DNA from: Bog-793 sp963823945 | GTDB lineage: Bacteria > Actinomycetota > Acidimicrobiia > Acidimicrobiales > Bog-793 | Direction: 5' to 3' | DNA length: 64,000 nt | Assembly: GCA_963823945.1 (NCBI GenBank) | Contig: CAWGNK010000014.1 | Span: forward strand, 248,001-312,000 | Shown here: positions 1 to 8,789 of the stretch, piece by piece | How positions within the stretch are numbered: position 1 is the first letter of the stretch | Layout of the letters: every line of letters starts with the position of its first letter | Program-made: the position numbers and the translations under genes | Notes under the pieces: generated by a model | Database searches by the model: none | What the model was told of the DNA's origin: nothing | The model's input: only the letters and a program-made list of their open reading frames with translations

Positions 1-111
1 GGCAACCGCCCGGTGGCCGCGCTCCGTGCTCGACGTCAAGCCGCCGCTGCTCGGGAGCAGAACGAGCATGTCCCTCCTACGATGCGATCCTCCACCAAGT
101 GAGTCGACACC

Positions 112-118
112 AAGGAGG
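112..118 (+). promoter_or_regulatory. Shine-Dalgarno deciding start of hydrolase
   Basis: AAGGAGG lies 5 nt before the ATG at 124 and only 2 nt before the GTG at 121, so the ATG is the better start. Confidence 0.7.
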
Positions 119-123
119 ACGTG

Positions 124-987
124 ATGAGCACGCCCGAGACGGCTGGGGCCGGGATGGGTGAGCTCGAGGCCCGCCAGGTCGACGCCGCGAATTCGTCCGG
201 GCGTAGGCCGGTCGTCTTCCTCCACGGGCTCTGGGCCCTGCCCAACAACTGGGAGCATTGGGTCAAGCCCTTCGAGGACGCCGGCTACGCCGTCCTGACC
301 CCGGGATGGCCGGATGACCCGGTGACCGTGGCGGAAGCCAGGGCTCATCCCGAGCTCTTCGCGCGCAAGACCGTGGCGCAGATGGCAGACCATCTGGCCG
401 GGATCGTCGGTCGGCTGGAGACAAAGCCTGTCCTGGTCGGCCACTCGTTCGGAGGCATGCTGACCCAGGTCCTCGCCGGGCGCGGGACAGCGGTGGCGTC
501 GGTCGCGATCAGCGCGGCCCCCTTCCGAGGCGTGTTGCCAATGCCGGCGTCGCTCGTGCGTGCGGTGTTCCCGGTGTTGCGAAACCCCGCCAACCAACAC
601 CGCGCCACGTCACTTAGCTACAAGCAATTCCGGTACGCCGTGGCGAACACGACGAGCGAACAGGAAGCCAGGCAGCTGTACGAGACCTACGCCGTGCCGG
701 CCAGCGGCAGGGTGGTGTTCCAGTCGGCTCGCGCCAACATCAACCCCTGGACCGAGGTGAAGGTCGACACCAGGAACCCCGCGCGGGGGCCGCTGCTGCT
801 CATCGCGGGGGAAAAGGACCGGTTCATCCCTCTGGCGATCACAAGGTCCGAATACCGCCGCCAGCGTCGCAACGGTGCGCTGACCGAGATGACACAGATC
901 CCGGACCGCGGGCATTCGCTCACGATCGACAGCGGCTGGCGGGAAGTGGCCGAGGTCACGCTCGGGTTCATCCGCCGTTTCGCCTAG
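124..987 (+). CDS. Alpha/beta hydrolase (esterase/lipase-like)
   Basis: Serine hydrolase of the alpha/beta-hydrolase fold, 287 aa, probably cytoplasmic; no signal peptide is seen. The oxyanion-loop motif HGLW is at residues 34-37 and the nucleophile elbow GHSFGG puts the catalytic Ser at 108. A late GEKDRF segment supplies the likely acid and PDRGHS the catalytic His near the C-terminus, so the triad looks complete. The start is set by a Shine-Dalgarno 5 nt upstream. The gene stands alone and converges on a secreted-protein gene, with a small hairpin between them. The substrate cannot be read from the sequence; an ester or amide hydrolase is the family expectation, and haloperoxidase-like activity is possible. 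Confidence 0.85.
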   Translation: MSTPETAGAGMGELEARQVDAANSSGRRPVVFLHGLWALPNNWEHWVKPFEDAGYAVLTPGWPDDPVTVAEARAHPELFARKTVAQMADHLAGIVGRLETKPVLVGHSFGGMLTQVLAGRGTAVASVAISAAPFRGVLPMPASLVRAVFPVLRNPANQHRATSLSYKQFRYAVANTTSEQEARQLYETYAVPASGRVVFQSARANINPWTEVKVDTRNPARGPLLLIAGEKDRFIPLAITRSEYRRQRRNGALTEMTQIPDRGHSLTIDSGWREVAEVTLGFIRRFA

Positions 988-1038
988 CAAGTTCCGCGAC
1001 AGGCCGCGGATCCGCCAGAACGACACCATCGCCGCGCT

Positions 1039-1060
1039 ACCGGCCCTCGCGACGGCCGGT
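1039..1060. terminator. Hairpin between convergent genes
   Basis: ACCGGCC (1039-1045) pairs perfectly with GGCCGGT (1054-1060) across an 8-nt loop. It lies in the gap between two converging genes, so a shared bidirectional terminator is likely. There is no U-tract. Confidence 0.45.
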
Positions 1061-1090
1061 GGCGACAGCCTGGACCCGAGAAGTCCGGCG

Positions 1091-1636
1091 CTACTTCTCG
1101 GGCCTGGTCGCGAACGTCCCGGTCAGCGTGTCCGTGTGCATCGGGCGGATGGGGGAGCGCGCCGTCACCTTGTAGGCCGTGAACAGCAACCCGTAGCGGG
1201 TGGTGACCACCTTGCTGAGCTGGACGACGACCCGATACGAGTAGAACCTGCCCGCGGCGCAGGACGGCGTGCAGTCGTTTTCGACCAGGGTTCCGTGGCC
1301 GGTGGCCGCACTCCCGGTCCAGCTCGACCAGGACAGCTTGTCGACGTAGGAGTTGTAGTCGGCGCAGGCGAGGACGATCTTCATAGGCCGTCGCTGCGGC
1401 CCGCCGACGCAGGGGATGATTCCCGGCGTGCCTCTGCTGGCAACCACGACACCGTTGAACACGTGGCGCGAGTCTCGACCCTGTAGTGCACTCAGATCAT
1501 ATGACTTAGCGACATACGCCTTGTCAGCCACCTTCGCGGCACCGGCCCACGGCCCGGCCGCCAGGGTCGCCGTCATCGTGCCGGCGGCGAGGAGAGCCGC
1601 CAGCGCGATCCACCATTTGCCCTCTCGAAGCTGCAT
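1091..1636 (-). CDS. Secreted protein of unknown function
   Basis: The ATG at 1636 gives 181 aa beginning with a short basic stretch, then a hydrophobic Ala/Leu-rich segment and an Ala-rich cleavage region, a typical Sec signal peptide. The reading frame runs further upstream, but that part is Arg-rich and unlike protein, so I prefer the inner start. The mature part has several Cys residues, including CVGG, CADY and an NDCTPSC cluster, which would fit disulphides outside the cell, and ends in an alternating beta-like region. I do not recognise the family. It converges with the hydrolase upstream on the other strand. Confidence 0.6.
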   Translation of the reverse strand: MQLREGKWWIALAALLAAGTMTATLAAGPWAGAAKVADKAYVAKSYDLSALQGRDSRHVFNGVVVASRGTPGIIPCVGGPQRRPMKIVLACADYNSYVDKLSWSSWTGSAATGHGTLVENDCTPSCAAGRFYSYRVVVQLSKVVTTRYGLLFTAYKVTARSPIRPMHTDTLTGTFATRPEK

Positions 1637-2723
1637 CACTGTCCGTTCCCGTTTCACCTCGCGACTACGTTCCCGAGTACTCCGCCCGAGCCGCTCGCGG
1701 GGGAGAGTCTGGCCAGCGTACTGTGCGTGAACTGCAAATACGTCGCGCGTGAGCAGATGCGACTTGCCTCCGCGAGACAAGCAGACAATCGAGCTCACCC
1801 TCGAGAACATCGTCGACGACGGGGGAGTTCCCTATCGGGCTCCCGATGCCCGTTCCGCGCCACGCAGAGCCACGAACGAACGACACCCCCGACGATCCCC
1901 CGTGATGCAATGAAAGGACTCAGCACCACGATCCCCGCGCATCCCGCCGGTCACGCGCTTCCTCCTCGAGGCACCCAGGCGCCGCTAAGCATCCCGGTCC
2001 AACTAGGGCCCGGTTCTTCGAAAGCTTGCCTCTCAGCGAGACGCGCCCGTCGACCGAGAGCCTCGACTCGGTGCGCTCGTCAGGACGGCGAACCTTGCCC
2101 GGCTGCAGCGGCATCCGCCCGCGGTGCAACCAGTGCAGGGGTGCAACGCGGCCGGCAACTCGGACATCGTCGCCTTCAGCGGTTCGGGCGGTGCCACCTG
2201 GAGATCTAAGCGGTCCGGTGCGGTTGCCTGTCTGTTGGACACAACGCCGATAAGGTTCGTTATGTAAGGTTTAGGGTTACGGTGTCGCAGCCCTCCGACA
2301 GGGCCGGAAGCCACCCCCCGACCCCACATACCCGGCGGGTACGGCTTAAGTCGCAGGCGTTGACGAGCCCGACGCGGTGTTCGGTACGAGGACTCGCCCG
2401 GGGGGCCTGGTGTCACTGAACGGCGTCGCGAGTCAAGAGATTCGGCAACCGTGGAGGCGCTGGTTTGTTGTGAGAGAGGCGTTGGAGGCGTTCGTTCAGG
2501 ATGCGGTGTACGAACTCGGGGAACACGCGCGGCGACGCGGTGCTGCCTATGGCCCTGCGGTGGTGTTGAGGCGGGTCGGTCGAGAACACGGGGTGCGTGA
2601 TTCGGCGGGAGTACCACTCCCCCGCCCGACCCGCGCGGAGATGGAGGCGACTCGTTGGGAGGCGGGTGACGATCAACAGAGGGCTCGTCAGACCCGGGTC
2701 TCTGTCCCTAGGCTGGGCAACTC
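1637..2723. other. Long region without a convincing gene
   Basis: About 1.1 kb where frames on both strands are Arg/Pro-rich and lack family resemblance or good ribosome sites. It contains the short dyad at 2250-2263. A plus-strand frame near 2377-2745 has a short helical-looking stretch but no supported start. It may be a decayed insertion; I cannot name one. Confidence 0.4.
2250..2263. repeat. Short AT-rich dyad (ATAA-N6-TTAT)
   Basis: ATAAGGTTCGTTAT is an imperfect palindrome in otherwise GC-rich DNA, followed closely by TTTAGGGTTA. AT-rich dyads of this look occur at recombinase crossover sites, but nothing nearby encodes a recombinase, so this is a weak call. Confidence 0.25.
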
Positions 2724-3437
2724 TCAGCTCGTGACCTTGGAGTAGGAGATCGTTGAGGCGACCGGCGGCGGGCTCACGGCGACGTGCTCGCCCCACCTCG
2801 AGAACCTTGTCGTGGTAGAGCCGCTTGGGAAGGTCGTGATTAGCTCTACTGGCAGGGTCACTCCCACGGCCGAGATGGTCATAGTGCTCGAGCACTTCGG
2901 CCCGAATTTCGTAGCCGCGGTCGTCCACTTCAGGACGTACAGGTGAACGCCATCGGTGACGGTTGTGGACAACGTCGTACCCTTGGCCGGCGGGAGAAAG
3001 ACCGCGTGCGAAGAAATCGTGAGGCCGAACTTGATGGCGGCGTACAGGGTCGTGCCGGCCTTCACGGAGATCCAGTCCTTGCCGACCTTCTTCGCCTGTG
3101 CCGCGGTCAGACCGATCGTCATTAGTCCGGAGGAGTTCCCGGCGACGTAAAGGTAGGTCGGGGTGAGCCTATACGTGTCTCTCGTCTTGCCAGCTGACAA
3201 GGTCTCCTCACCGCTCTTCGTGCCGAGATCGGTGATCCAGAACCACGAGGCGGGACCGGGGCTCCAGGATTCCACCTCGTGAACGCCCGTCTGTTTCGAT
3301 ATTGCCGTCTTCACGGCCTTCAGTACGGAGCTTGTCGTCGCGGGCGCAGACGCAGCCGCGCCGAGGGCGGTTGACATGACCAATGCTGTCGCGCCGAGTG
3401 AGACGAGGAGCACCCGCCGTCGGCGCACGCGAGCCAT
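2724..3437 (-). CDS. Secreted protein of unknown function, possibly LppX/LolA-like
   Basis: 237 aa from the ATG at 3437. Residues 1-30 are a signal peptide: a run of Arg, a hydrophobic core, then an Ala-rich cleavage region. No lipobox Cys is seen. The mature part is rich in Thr, Ser, Val and Lys with alternating beta character and includes a KAGTTLYAAIKFG stretch reminiscent of LppX/LprG-type lipid-binding folds, but the resemblance is too weak for a firm assignment. An in-frame extension to 3560 exists but is low-complexity. The gene is probably monocistronic. Confidence 0.6.
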   Translation of the reverse strand: MARVRRRRVLLVSLGATALVMSTALGAAASAPATTSSVLKAVKTAISKQTGVHEVESWSPGPASWFWITDLGTKSGEETLSAGKTRDTYRLTPTYLYVAGNSSGLMTIGLTAAQAKKVGKDWISVKAGTTLYAAIKFGLTISSHAVFLPPAKGTTLSTTVTDGVHLYVLKWTTAATKFGPKCSSTMTISAVGVTLPVELITTFPSGSTTTRFSRWGEHVAVSPPPVASTISYSKVTS

Positions 3438-3532
3438 CACCGGAGAACTAGCGGACCCTGGTGGCCGTCGGCTGAGTGGTCGAGCGCAGTACGTTCGGAG
3501 CAAGGTGCAGTACCTCGATGCAGCGACCCGCG

Positions 3533-3682
3533 TCAAGAGTCTCGCCGACGTTTCCACCATCTCCGCATGACCTCTCCGGCGATAAGCAGGACAACGACGG
3601 CAATCGTGATCGCAATGCCAGCGGGCCCCAATGGTCGAGCTTCGCCGCCCGCACCCCCAAGCGCAATCATGACCGCAATCAT
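3533..3682 (-). CDS. Small single-pass membrane protein (tentative)
   Basis: 49 aa from the ATG at 3682, or 76 aa from a TTG at 3763. It carries a hydrophobic N-terminal part, then a strong transmembrane segment (residues about 22-39) and a very basic C-terminal tail with WWKRRR, as expected for a positive-inside anchor. Neither start has a clear Shine-Dalgarno. It lies just upstream of the 2724-3437 gene on the same strand and overlaps nothing convincing. Its reality rests on the membrane-segment composition alone. Confidence 0.35.
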   Translation of the reverse strand: MIAVMIALGGAGGEARPLGPAGIAITIAVVVLLIAGEVMRRWWKRRRDS

Positions 3683-3763
3683 CGTCAGCCTGACTTCATC
3701 GATCGACTCCGAGATCCGGGCTTCCCCTGGCGCGCACCCAGCCTGTGATTCGCCACCCGTCAA

Positions 3764-4139
3764 CGCATCGACTTCAGAAGATCTTGACCACGCGCGGAGA
3801 ACCGCCGGGCCACGACGCTCCGAATCCTACCTGAACCGACGCGCCCCAATAGGCAGTCGATTCTTCAATCGGTTCATCGACACCGGAACTCGTTTGCGCG
3901 TAGCGCTGGATCCTTACGGTAGAGCTTGGCGAGGAACAAGAACCCGCACCGTGACCTCCAGACCCTCCATTTCCACCCGATTGGGCACAGGGAACGCCAC
4001 CTTCAGCCCTGAACCGCCGACGTAACGGGGGGCCTACCTGCCACTCGTCTGCGTCGCTCCCCACCCGAGAGACGCGTGGGGAATGAGATCAGAGGGAGCG
4101 CGCCGGACCAAGACTGAGCGAAGGCAGACGGTTGTTGGA
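3764..4139. other. Intergenic, no supported gene
   Basis: Open frames here on both strands are short and low-complexity. One on the minus strand (to about 4064) is Gly-rich with no recognisable domain or ribosome site. I see no RNA gene or repeat. Confidence 0.4.
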
Positions 4140-4832
4140 CTACCAGGCCGGAAAGGCGGCCCGAACGCTGACGGTTCTGTTCGCGACGCGGCCGTAAGCC
4201 ACGCTGCACGTCAGCGGGAATCCGCGTTCAAGGGCTTCGGTGAGTCGAGGGTACCGGTGCGATTGGAGGAAGCCGAGCCGTTGGCCGTCGAGCAGGAGCG
4301 CCCAATAACCAGCGTCCAGTGCGAGAAGCGCGGTGTGCGAGACGTGGCTGCGCCCGGCGGTGGCTGGGAGCGACTGGTCGAGCCTCTGGGATTGATGGAA
4401 TCCAACGTCGACGACAACCTCGTCGATGGGCGGAAGGAAAGGTTCGTTTGCGGAGCGGACCTCGGGCTGCGTGTGGAGTAGGACGTGGCCCTGTTCATCG
4501 GCATCGAGTTCGGCGCGGCAGGTTGCAGGCAGGCCACGTCGGTGGACTGCGTCGATGACACCGCGGAATGTGTAGGCGGCGTCGTACGGGATCCTGGCGA
4601 CCTGTGAGCCGGCCACGAAGACGTTGACTTCCCCGGCGTTCTCCCCTTTCGTTTCGGTTCTCAGCTCGGCGGTGACGAGAGACCCGTATTCGTGGAGGAG
4701 GCGGCGTGATTCGCGGCAGAAAGAACTTCCGTCCGCCGGGAACGTGCCGAGGGACTCGCGAAGAGTCGGCCAGGTGAGCCAGGTGGCAGCAGGCGTCGGC
4801 GGCGAATAGACGTTCCGTCCCAACAACGGCAT
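4140..4832 (-). CDS. Protein with two copies of an unnamed alpha/beta unit
   Basis: 230 aa. Residues about 65-110 and 172-215 look like two copies of the same unit. Each begins with a short beta strand ending in a G-x-x-V/L turn (VFVAGSQVARI; LLLDGQRLGFL), then an aromatic-containing helix, then a Thr-Cys strand (PATCRAEL; PLTCSVAY). The spacing agrees in both, so this is probably a tandem duplication. The pattern loosely resembles HIRAN-like domains in actinobacterial proteins, but I would not name it. No signal peptide or membrane segment. A TAGCGT box ends 6 nt before the ATG, suggesting a leaderless mRNA. Confidence 0.6.
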   Translation of the reverse strand: MPLLGRNVYSPPTPAATWLTWPTLRESLGTFPADGSSFCRESRRLLHEYGSLVTAELRTETKGENAGEVNVFVAGSQVARIPYDAAYTFRGVIDAVHRRGLPATCRAELDADEQGHVLLHTQPEVRSANEPFLPPIDEVVVDVGFHQSQRLDQSLPATAGRSHVSHTALLALDAGYWALLLDGQRLGFLQSHRYPRLTEALERGFPLTCSVAYGRVANRTVSVRAAFPAW

Positions 4833-4838
4833 GGCACG

Positions 4839-4844
4839 ACGCTA
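4839..4844 (-). promoter_or_regulatory. Putative -10 box, leaderless start
   Basis: On the minus strand TAGCGT is followed by 6 nt and then the ATG at 4832, so transcription would begin at or next to the start codon. Confidence 0.45.
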
Positions 4845-5089
4845 ACGGGAGGAACTGCTGAATCGTGTCAGGGAGTGGAAGACGGCGACTGGCCGAGAAG
4901 CGAACGATGTACCGCTCCCCCGCGTCGTCCCTCGTCCGGCCTTTCCGACTGGTCGCCTTGGAGTGGCGAGTTGCTCAGCTGGCGAGGGAACGGCAGGACC
5001 CGATCGCCGGTCGTGTCTTCCGCGGGGCTGCGTCAGAGCTCGGCGACCACATGAGGACCGCGCGGCGCTCTCGACGCCTTCTGAACGCC

Positions 5090-6340
5090 TCAGGCGTCGG
5101 TCATCCGCCCATGGAGGTAGTCGTCGTAGGCGCCGAGATCCAGCAGGCCGTGCCCGGAGTACGAGAACAGGATCACCTTCTCCTCGCCCGACTCCTTGGC
5201 CGCCAGCGCCTCGTCGATGACCGCCCGGATGGCGTGGGCCGTCTCGGGGGCCGGGATCGTCCCCTGGGTGCGGGCGAACTGCACGGCGGCGTCGAAGACC
5301 TGGAGCTGTGGATACGCGACGGCGCGCATCCGCCCGTGTTGCACGAGGTTGCTGATGATCGGCGCGGCGCCGTGGTAGCGGAGCCCACCGGCGTGGATCG
5401 AGGACGGCATGAAGTCGTGCCCGAGCGTGTACATGGCGAGCAACGGAGTCATCCCGGCGGTGTCGCCGAAGTCGTAGTCGAAGGGCGCCTTCGTGAGGGT
5501 GGGACACGCGGTCGGCTCCACCGCGAGCAGCTCGACGCCCGCGTCCGGCACGAAGGGCAGGGAGATCCCGCCGAGGTTCGACCCGCCGCCGCAACAGCCG
5601 ACGATGATGTCGGGCAGACGCTCCCCCGCGAGCTGCAGTTGCTCCTTCGCCTCGAGGCCGATCACCGTCTGGTGCAGAAGCACGTGGTTGAGCACCGAGC
5701 CGAGCGCGTAGTGCGAGTGCTCGTGCGTCACCACGTCGCGCACGGCGTCGCTGATCGCGGCCCCGAGCGAACCCGGGCTCGCGGGATCGTCGACCGGGGA
5801 GGGCTCGACGCTCCCGCCCCAGGCCTCCATCATCACCCGGCGGTACGGTTTCTGTTCGAACGAGGCGCGCACCATATAGACCTTGCATTCGAGACCGTAG
5901 AGGGCGCAGGCGAAGGCCAGCGCGCTCCCCCACTGGCCCGCACCGGTCTCCGTCGCGAGCCGCGCGGTCCCCTCGCCACGGTTGTAGAAGGCCTGCGGCA
6001 CGGCGGTGTTCGGCTTGTGGGAACCCGCCGGCGAAACCGACTCGTCCTTGTAGTAGATGCGCGCCGGCGTGCCGAGCGCCCTCTCGAGGCGTTCGGCGCG
6101 CACGAGCGGCGTGGGACGCCAGGAACGCAGAACGTCGAGGACTTCACCCGGGATGTCGACCCAAGGGTCCGTGGTGACCTCCTGGCCGATGAGAGCCATG
6201 GGGAAGAGCGGCGCAAGGTCGTCGGGGCCGACCGGTTCGCGGGTCACCGGGTGCAACGGCGGCTGGAGTGGTGCCGGAAGGTGCGGCGTCACGTTGAACC
6301 ATGCCGTGGGAATCCGATCTTCGGGAAGGATCCAGCGCAT
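5090..6340 (-). CDS. trpB: Tryptophan synthase beta chain, TrpB2 type
   Basis: PLP enzyme that makes L-tryptophan from serine and indole; 416 aa. The long N-terminal extension (WILPEDRIPTAWFN) and overall length mark the TrpB2 subgroup rather than the TrpA-partnered TrpB1. The PLP lysine is in GSHKPNT (Lys109) and the phosphate-binding loop is CGGGSN. The start is chosen at 6340: AGAGGAG on the minus strand is 7 nt from this ATG but only 1 nt from an ATG two codons upstream at 6346. No trpA or other trp gene is adjacent, consistent with TrpB2 acting alone as an indole-salvaging synthase or as a serine deaminase. Confidence 0.92.
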   Translation of the reverse strand: MRWILPEDRIPTAWFNVTPHLPAPLQPPLHPVTREPVGPDDLAPLFPMALIGQEVTTDPWVDIPGEVLDVLRSWRPTPLVRAERLERALGTPARIYYKDESVSPAGSHKPNTAVPQAFYNRGEGTARLATETGAGQWGSALAFACALYGLECKVYMVRASFEQKPYRRVMMEAWGGSVEPSPVDDPASPGSLGAAISDAVRDVVTHEHSHYALGSVLNHVLLHQTVIGLEAKEQLQLAGERLPDIIVGCCGGGSNLGGISLPFVPDAGVELLAVEPTACPTLTKAPFDYDFGDTAGMTPLLAMYTLGHDFMPSSIHAGGLRYHGAAPIISNLVQHGRMRAVAYPQLQVFDAAVQFARTQGTIPAPETAHAIRAVIDEALAAKESGEEKVILFSYSGHGLLDLGAYDDYLHGRMTDA

Positions 6341-6634
6341 CGTCATGCTCCTCTGGTCGTCCGCTTCTGAGGTGAGCCTCCCCCCGCCTTCCCCACGCCG
6401 TGGGAGAGGACCTGGGTGGGTTGCCCGGGCACAAAACCCTGGTGATCGGGACTGTACCCGTTGACCGGCTGTTCGTGTCACGGGCGTGGAGTTGTGCCGA
6501 GACCGGCAGGTCGGGAGCATACGGTGGCGCCGCGGAATTTCCGCGCGGGAAAGCGCGAGGAGGTGTTCGCCACGGGCGCGAGTCGCTCCCGCGGTCCCCG
6601 GATCGTCGATTTCCGTGACAGGCGTCATTGAACC
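6341..6634. other. Divergent intergenic region
   Basis: Lies between trpB (minus) and the methyltransferase (plus) and must hold both promoters. I see the trpB ribosome site at 6347-6354 but no convincing -35/-10 pair. Confidence 0.4.
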
Positions 6635-7582
6635 GTGACACATGGCGCAACGGACGTAGTGTCTCGACTGGTGGCGCGCGAAGCCTTGGCAAACGACGGT
6701 CGACATTGCCCCATTTGCGGGGCAGACACCAGATCGGCCGGAACGTCTCGGGGTCGCGTCTCCGGTCGCGACTTCCAGCTGCGGCAGTGTCCGGGTTGCT
6801 GGTTCGCGTTTGTCGCCGATCCGGAACTCGATGTCGGACACGTCTACAACGAGACCTACTTCACGGGCGGCGGCCCCGACAGGTTCGTCAACTACGCGGG
6901 CGAGTCCCGTGATCCGCGCGGCACGATCCGCCAGCAGGAGTGGCGAGGGATCGAGCGCCGCGTCCGGTCCCTCGTCGCCGTGACGGCCGAATCGACCTGG
7001 CTCGACTACGGGTGCGGAGCCGGAGGTCTCGTCGCGTTCCTCCGGGCGCGCGGGGTCCCGCGCGCGGAGGGGTTCGACCCGAGCCCGGCCGCGAAGCGCT
7101 TCATGCCGCCCGGCATCGAGATGGTCTCGACCGATCGACTCGCCGATCTGCGCGCTCACTTCGATGTCGTGACCGCGATCGAGGTGCTGGAGCACGTGCC
7201 GGATCCGGTCGCCGAGCTGGCGCTGATGCGCTCGCTGCTGCGCCCGGGTGGGTTGTTGTTCGTGACGACGGGCAACGCGAGACCGCACCGGAATCGCCTC
7301 TCGGCCTGGCCGTACGTGATGCCGGAGGTCCACATCTCGTTCTTCGAGCCGGCGACGCTCGCGGCTGCGATGGAGCGGGCAGGGCTCCGCCCGGCGTTCC
7401 CCGGTTACGGCCCGGGTTGGACCGGGATCGTCCGCTACCGGATCCTCAAGCGCCTGCGCCGCCGACGCAACAGCCCGCTCGACCGCCTCGTCCCGTGGCC
7501 AATGGTGTGCCGCCTCGTCAATTGGCGCGTCGGTCTGGCGGCGCAGCCGGTGGGCTGGAACTTGCCGCCATCTGGCGGGTGA
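6635..7582 (+). CDS. SAM-dependent methyltransferase with N-terminal zinc ribbon
   Basis: 315 aa from a GTG. The N-terminus carries two Cys pairs, CPICG and CPGC, about 25 residues apart, a treble-clef or ribbon seen in methyltransferases of the sugar and surface-glycan type. The class I SAM-binding fold follows: motif I LDYGCGAGG, an acidic residue after the next strand (GFDPSP), and the post-I region VVTAIEVLEHV. The C-terminus is basic, with an RLRRRR stretch. Substrates in this group are often sugars or small molecules of cell-surface glycans, which suits its place beside a surface-protein cluster, but that is inference. The start codon has no strong Shine-Dalgarno. Confidence 0.8.
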   Translation: MTHGATDVVSRLVAREALANDGRHCPICGADTRSAGTSRGRVSGRDFQLRQCPGCWFAFVADPELDVGHVYNETYFTGGGPDRFVNYAGESRDPRGTIRQQEWRGIERRVRSLVAVTAESTWLDYGCGAGGLVAFLRARGVPRAEGFDPSPAAKRFMPPGIEMVSTDRLADLRAHFDVVTAIEVLEHVPDPVAELALMRSLLRPGGLLFVTTGNARPHRNRLSAWPYVMPEVHISFFEPATLAAAMERAGLRPAFPGYGPGWTGIVRYRILKRLRRRRNSPLDRLVPWPMVCRLVNWRVGLAAQPVGWNLPPSGG

Positions 7583-7630
7583 TGGTGCCAGGCGTTCGCG
7601 TGGCGCGCGCGGGGTCGATTCGATCCGGCA

Positions 7631-8101
7631 CTAGGGCTGTTTGCAGTGGGGCGTGGTCGTCGTGCTGATGGTCGTCTCCAAGTTCGCGGGCGCATCGGAG
7701 CTCGTCCAGTTCGTTCCGTCGATGGCGGCGACTTCGTACCAGTAGTTCCCCGTCGCGAGGTTTGCGCTCGTGAACGACGTGGTCGTCAGCCCGCTACCCG
7801 ACGGGGCGGCGCCAAAGCCGCTCGTGGCGGACGTGGTCGAGACGAGCACGTTGTAGGTCGAAGCGTGGGCGGGTGCGGTCCAGGTGAGCTTGATCTTGTA
7901 CCCCGTGGTCGACACGCACGCCGCCGCGACTGCGGTGGGGGGAGGGGCGGCGGTCAGTGAAGCCGCCTCTCCCCCACTGCCGGTCTTCAAGGCGACGGAC
8001 CAGTTGGTTCCCGCCCCCCCGGCAGGCTGAACCTGGCCGAGGAGACCGAGGGTCAGCGCGACGGTGACGACAAGCCACCGGGCGGAGACTCTGCGTTCCA
8101 T
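7631..8101 (-). CDS. Secreted fibronectin-III-like protein
   Basis: 156 aa. A clear signal peptide (basic MERR start, hydrophobic core, Ala/Gly cleavage region by about residue 30) is followed by one beta-sandwich module with FN3-like features: IKLTWTAP, TYNVLVST, and YWYEVAAIDG near the end. Two Cys (VAAACVST and the C-terminal PHCKQP) might form a disulphide. There is no C-terminal anchor, so it is probably released or held by partners. It lies 46 bp downstream of the TasA-like gene on the same strand, preceded by an AAGGG ribosome site, and is likely cotranscribed with it. Confidence 0.7.
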   Translation of the reverse strand: MERRVSARWLVVTVALTLGLLGQVQPAGGAGTNWSVALKTGSGGEAASLTAAPPPTAVAAACVSTTGYKIKLTWTAPAHASTYNVLVSTTSATSGFGAAPSGSGLTTTSFTSANLATGNYWYEVAAIDGTNWTSSDAPANLETTISTTTTPHCKQP

Positions 8102-8147
8102 CGGATCCGCAACCCTTCAGTGCATCGTCAAACGGCTGATCGGTGTC

Positions 8148-8789
8148 CTACGAAGTCCAGGAGTCCGTCGCCGGGCTCGTGGTCGGCGTCGCCGCACCAC
8201 CCGACGCCGTGACGCCCGTGAGCGACGGCATCGAGAAGAACGTGGCCTCGCAGGCAGCCGGGGCGGCCGCGGTCATGGCCGCGTCGTTCGTCAGCGTGAC
8301 GGTCAGCGTGCCGTTGGCCGCGACGGTGAGCGCACTCGTGAGCGTGTGTGAGCTCCCGCTCGTGCCGGTCGCGTAGTTCCAGGCCACGTCGCTCGTCGTG
8401 CTCGAACAGCCGGTCTGTGCAGTGCTGAGCGCCGCCGTGGTGAAGCCGGCCGCGTAGGACGTGTTCGCCGGCAGCTGCACGGCGGTGATGGTCACCGGGA
8501 ACGGGTTCGGGTTGGTGATCGTCGCCACGACGTCACCCGTTCCGCCCGGGAACAGCAGGTTCGACGGTGACGGGGTCGAGACGGCGGCGATGGTCAGGTT
8601 CGAGACGCTCGCCGACTGGCTCAGCCCATTCGAACCCGCACCGAGTCCGACGACCCAGCTCGTCGCGGCGTACGCCCCGCCACCGGCCAGCAGCGCACCG
8701 ATCGCGGCGGAAACGACGATGGATCGACGGGACCAGAACCTGGTCCGTTTGTGCAGCTTCTGGGGTCTTGCACTCAATTTCGAAGACAA
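8148..8789 (-). CDS. TasA/camelysin-like exported beta-sandwich protein
   Basis: 213 aa from a TTG start, supported by GGAGG 7 nt upstream (8797-8801). A long basic N-region and a hydrophobic segment ending GAYAATSW resemble the signal peptides of SipW-processed TasA/camelysin proteins. The body carries the NPNPFPVTIT signature next to a PGGTGDV loop, typical of DUF11/camelysin-like beta-sandwich proteins, plus two Cys (TGCSS and AACEA). The C-terminus is Thr/Ser/Pro-rich with no membrane anchor. Proteins of this type can form extracellular fibres; here that is inference. A stable hairpin sits in its 5' leader. Confidence 0.65.
   Translation of the reverse strand: MSSKLSARPQKLHKRTRFWSRRSIVVSAAIGALLAGGGAYAATSWVVGLGAGSNGLSQSASVSNLTIAAVSTPSPSNLLFPGGTGDVVATITNPNPFPVTITAVQLPANTSYAAGFTTAALSTAQTGCSSTTSDVAWNYATGTSGSSHTLTSALTVAANGTLTVTLTNDAAMTAAAPAACEATFFSMPSLTGVTASGGAATPTTSPATDSWTS

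Noticed and set aside
2377..2745. Possible plus-strand gene
   Set aside because: A helical-looking stretch exists but there is no ribosome site or family resemblance, and it runs into the opposite-strand secreted protein gene.
3774..4064. Gly-rich minus-strand frame
   Set aside because: Low complexity, no ribosome site, no recognisable domain.
6347..7333. Upstream extension of trpB to give a 747-residue protein
   Set aside because: The extension is antisense to the methyltransferase and unlike TrpB; the ribosome site supports the start at 6340.
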